In this document: positions 31,723 to 32,351 of the stretch, one piece after another
Position numbering within the stretch: position 1 is the first letter of the stretch
How the letters are laid out: each line of letters starts with the position of its first letter
DNA from: JAWPMV01 sp038527215
GTDB lineage: Bacteria; Bacteroidota; Bacteroidia; J057
NCBI GenBank assembly: GCA_038527215.1
Contig: JBCBGC010000090.1
Span: 1-32,351, forward strand
Direction: 5' to 3'
Length of the DNA stretch: 32,351 nt
Notes under the pieces: model-generated
Databases searched by the model: none
Told to the model about the DNA's origin: nothing
The model's input: only the letters and a program-made list of their open reading frames with translations
Position numbers and translations under genes: made by a program

Positions 31723-31758
31723 ATCCCATCAGTTATCCCATCAGTTATCTCATCAAGG
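31723..31758. repeat. Three 12-bp tandem repeats spanning a stop codon
   Basis: ATCCCATCAGTT occurs at 31723-31734 and 31735-31746, followed by the related ATCTCATCA at 31747-31755. Read on the minus strand the units end in TAA, TAA and TAG, each in frame with the amine oxidase gene, whose actual stop is the first (31747-31745). Confidence 0.85.
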
Positions 31759-32351
31759 TATCTACGGCCTTTTTGGCGGATTCCGCCGCTACATGCACCA
31801 TAGACCAGCCGCTTTTCCCGTCGGTATACAGATCACCGGCAAAAAAGATTCTATTGTCCACGGGTCGCGCCATTGCTCTAATAGCGGTAACCGTTTTTAG
31901 GCTAAATTCAGGATAATAGGTTCCTTGGGCGAATGGATCTTCACTCCAGTTTTTGAAAGTATGTTTTATATAGTTTGGCGTGGCTTGGCCTTCGAACCAT
32001 TCATCCAATTCTTTAAGGATAAATTGGATGCGCTCCTCCTCTTTTCGCTGCAAATACACATCTGCATAAGGTCCAACGGCCACTAAGCCAAGGATATGAT
32101 CTTTGCTGTTCTTCCCATAAGCAGCATCAAAATAAGCTCTGGTAGGGCCTTTGCCTTCATCCTGAACTTTTATGAAGGTGGGATAAAAAGGCTCTTTGAA
32201 GGCAATAAAAGCCTTACATCCCTTATATAAATCCAAGGCCTCAACCGCCTCTCTTTTCTTTTGGGGTAAGGCCGGGATAAAGCTTATGCTTTGGTTTTTA
32301 CTGCTCATCGGGTCATCGTTACGGTTCCTGTAACCATGCTCAAAAACCAAA
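31745..32351 (-). CDS. Flavin amine oxidase family protein, C-terminal part
   Basis: The open frame runs off the right edge, so only the C-terminal 200 residues are present. The end carries the second FAD-contacting segment typical of the flavin amine-oxidase superfamily, RIFFAGDLYTDGKSGWSMVHVAAESAKKAVDTLM, seen here as RIFFAGDLYT, GKSGWS and AAESAKKAV. Upstream, NYIKHTFKNWSEDPFAQGTY matches the usual W..DP...G.Y block. Such enzymes oxidise amines or related substrates, and the substrate is unknown. The apparent TTG start at 32350 is only the edge of the window. The three tandem repeats overlap its stop. Confidence 0.8.
   Translation of the reverse strand, partial: LVFEHGYRNRNDDPMSSKNQSISFIPALPQKKREAVEALDLYKGCKAFIAFKEPFYPTFIKVQDEGKGPTRAYFDAAYGKNSKDHILGLVAVGPYADVYLQRKEEERIQFILKELDEWFEGQATPNYIKHTFKNWSEDPFAQGTYYPEFSLKTVTAIRAMARPVDNRIFFAGDLYTDGKSGWSMVHVAAESAKKAVDTLMR

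Overview
The window looks like a chromosomal segment of a free-living, PHA-accumulating member of the Bacteroidota, probably in the Saprospiraceae/Lewinella-like part of the phylum. The evidence is a secreted esterase with a type IX secretion C-terminal domain, several promoters with the Bacteroidota -7 motif TAnnTTTG, mostly weak Shine-Dalgarno signals, a LytS/LytTR pair, and many lipoproteins. The assignment is inference; there is no rRNA, tRNA, phage, transposase or CRISPR array in the window.

Layout. (1) 1-3050: a cut-off gene at the left edge, an alpha/beta hydrolase (439-1227), and convergent to it three phasin-like genes (1238-2924, minus strand). The last phasin carries a C-terminal helix-hairpin-helix domain. 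A dense cluster of REP-like palindromes lies between phasins 1 and 2, and three 11-bp-phased direct repeats lie upstream of phasin 3. (2) 3204-5302: gpsA and a diheme c-type cytochrome lipoprotein. (3) 5655-9160: a six-PAS histidine kinase translationally coupled to a single-domain response regulator. (4) 9302-16528: a run of plus-strand metabolic and regulatory genes: acyl-CoA thioesterase, a four-TM protein, a non-canonical alpha/beta hydrolase, an SRPBCC protein, an AraC regulator, a VOC protein, a lipoprotein and an acyl-CoA dehydrogenase. (5) 16630-22832: an Arg/Asp-rich secreted coiled-coil protein, a duplicated-domain lipoprotein, a Crp/Fnr regulator with an Asp-nucleophile hydrolase, a DUF4345 membrane protein and a LytS/LytTR two-component system. 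(6) 23039-27812, all minus: a PHB-depolymerase-like lipoprotein esterase, a T9SS-exported esterase, and an SDR-AraC-four-TM operon. (7) 28172-31643, plus: a probable zinc-starvation island. (8) the right edge holds the C-terminal part of a flavin amine oxidase (minus).

How the genes may work together. The phasins, acyl-CoA thioesterase, acyl-CoA dehydrogenase and depolymerase-like esterase fit storage and turnover of PHA or acyl-CoA, although no PHA synthase is present here.

The most coherent system is the island at 28172-31643. A COG0523 metallochaperone is preceded by two near-identical 7-1-7 palindromes that sit on the -33 and -7 promoter elements, the layout expected of a Fur/Zur-type repressor. 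It is followed by an LCIB-type (theta) carbonic anhydrase, a small unrecognised protein and a DUF1826 protein with an HxD...H pattern like an Fe(II)/2-oxoglutarate oxygenase. The Zur link is inferred from operator shape and from COG0523/DUF1826/carbonic anhydrase associations in other bacteria.
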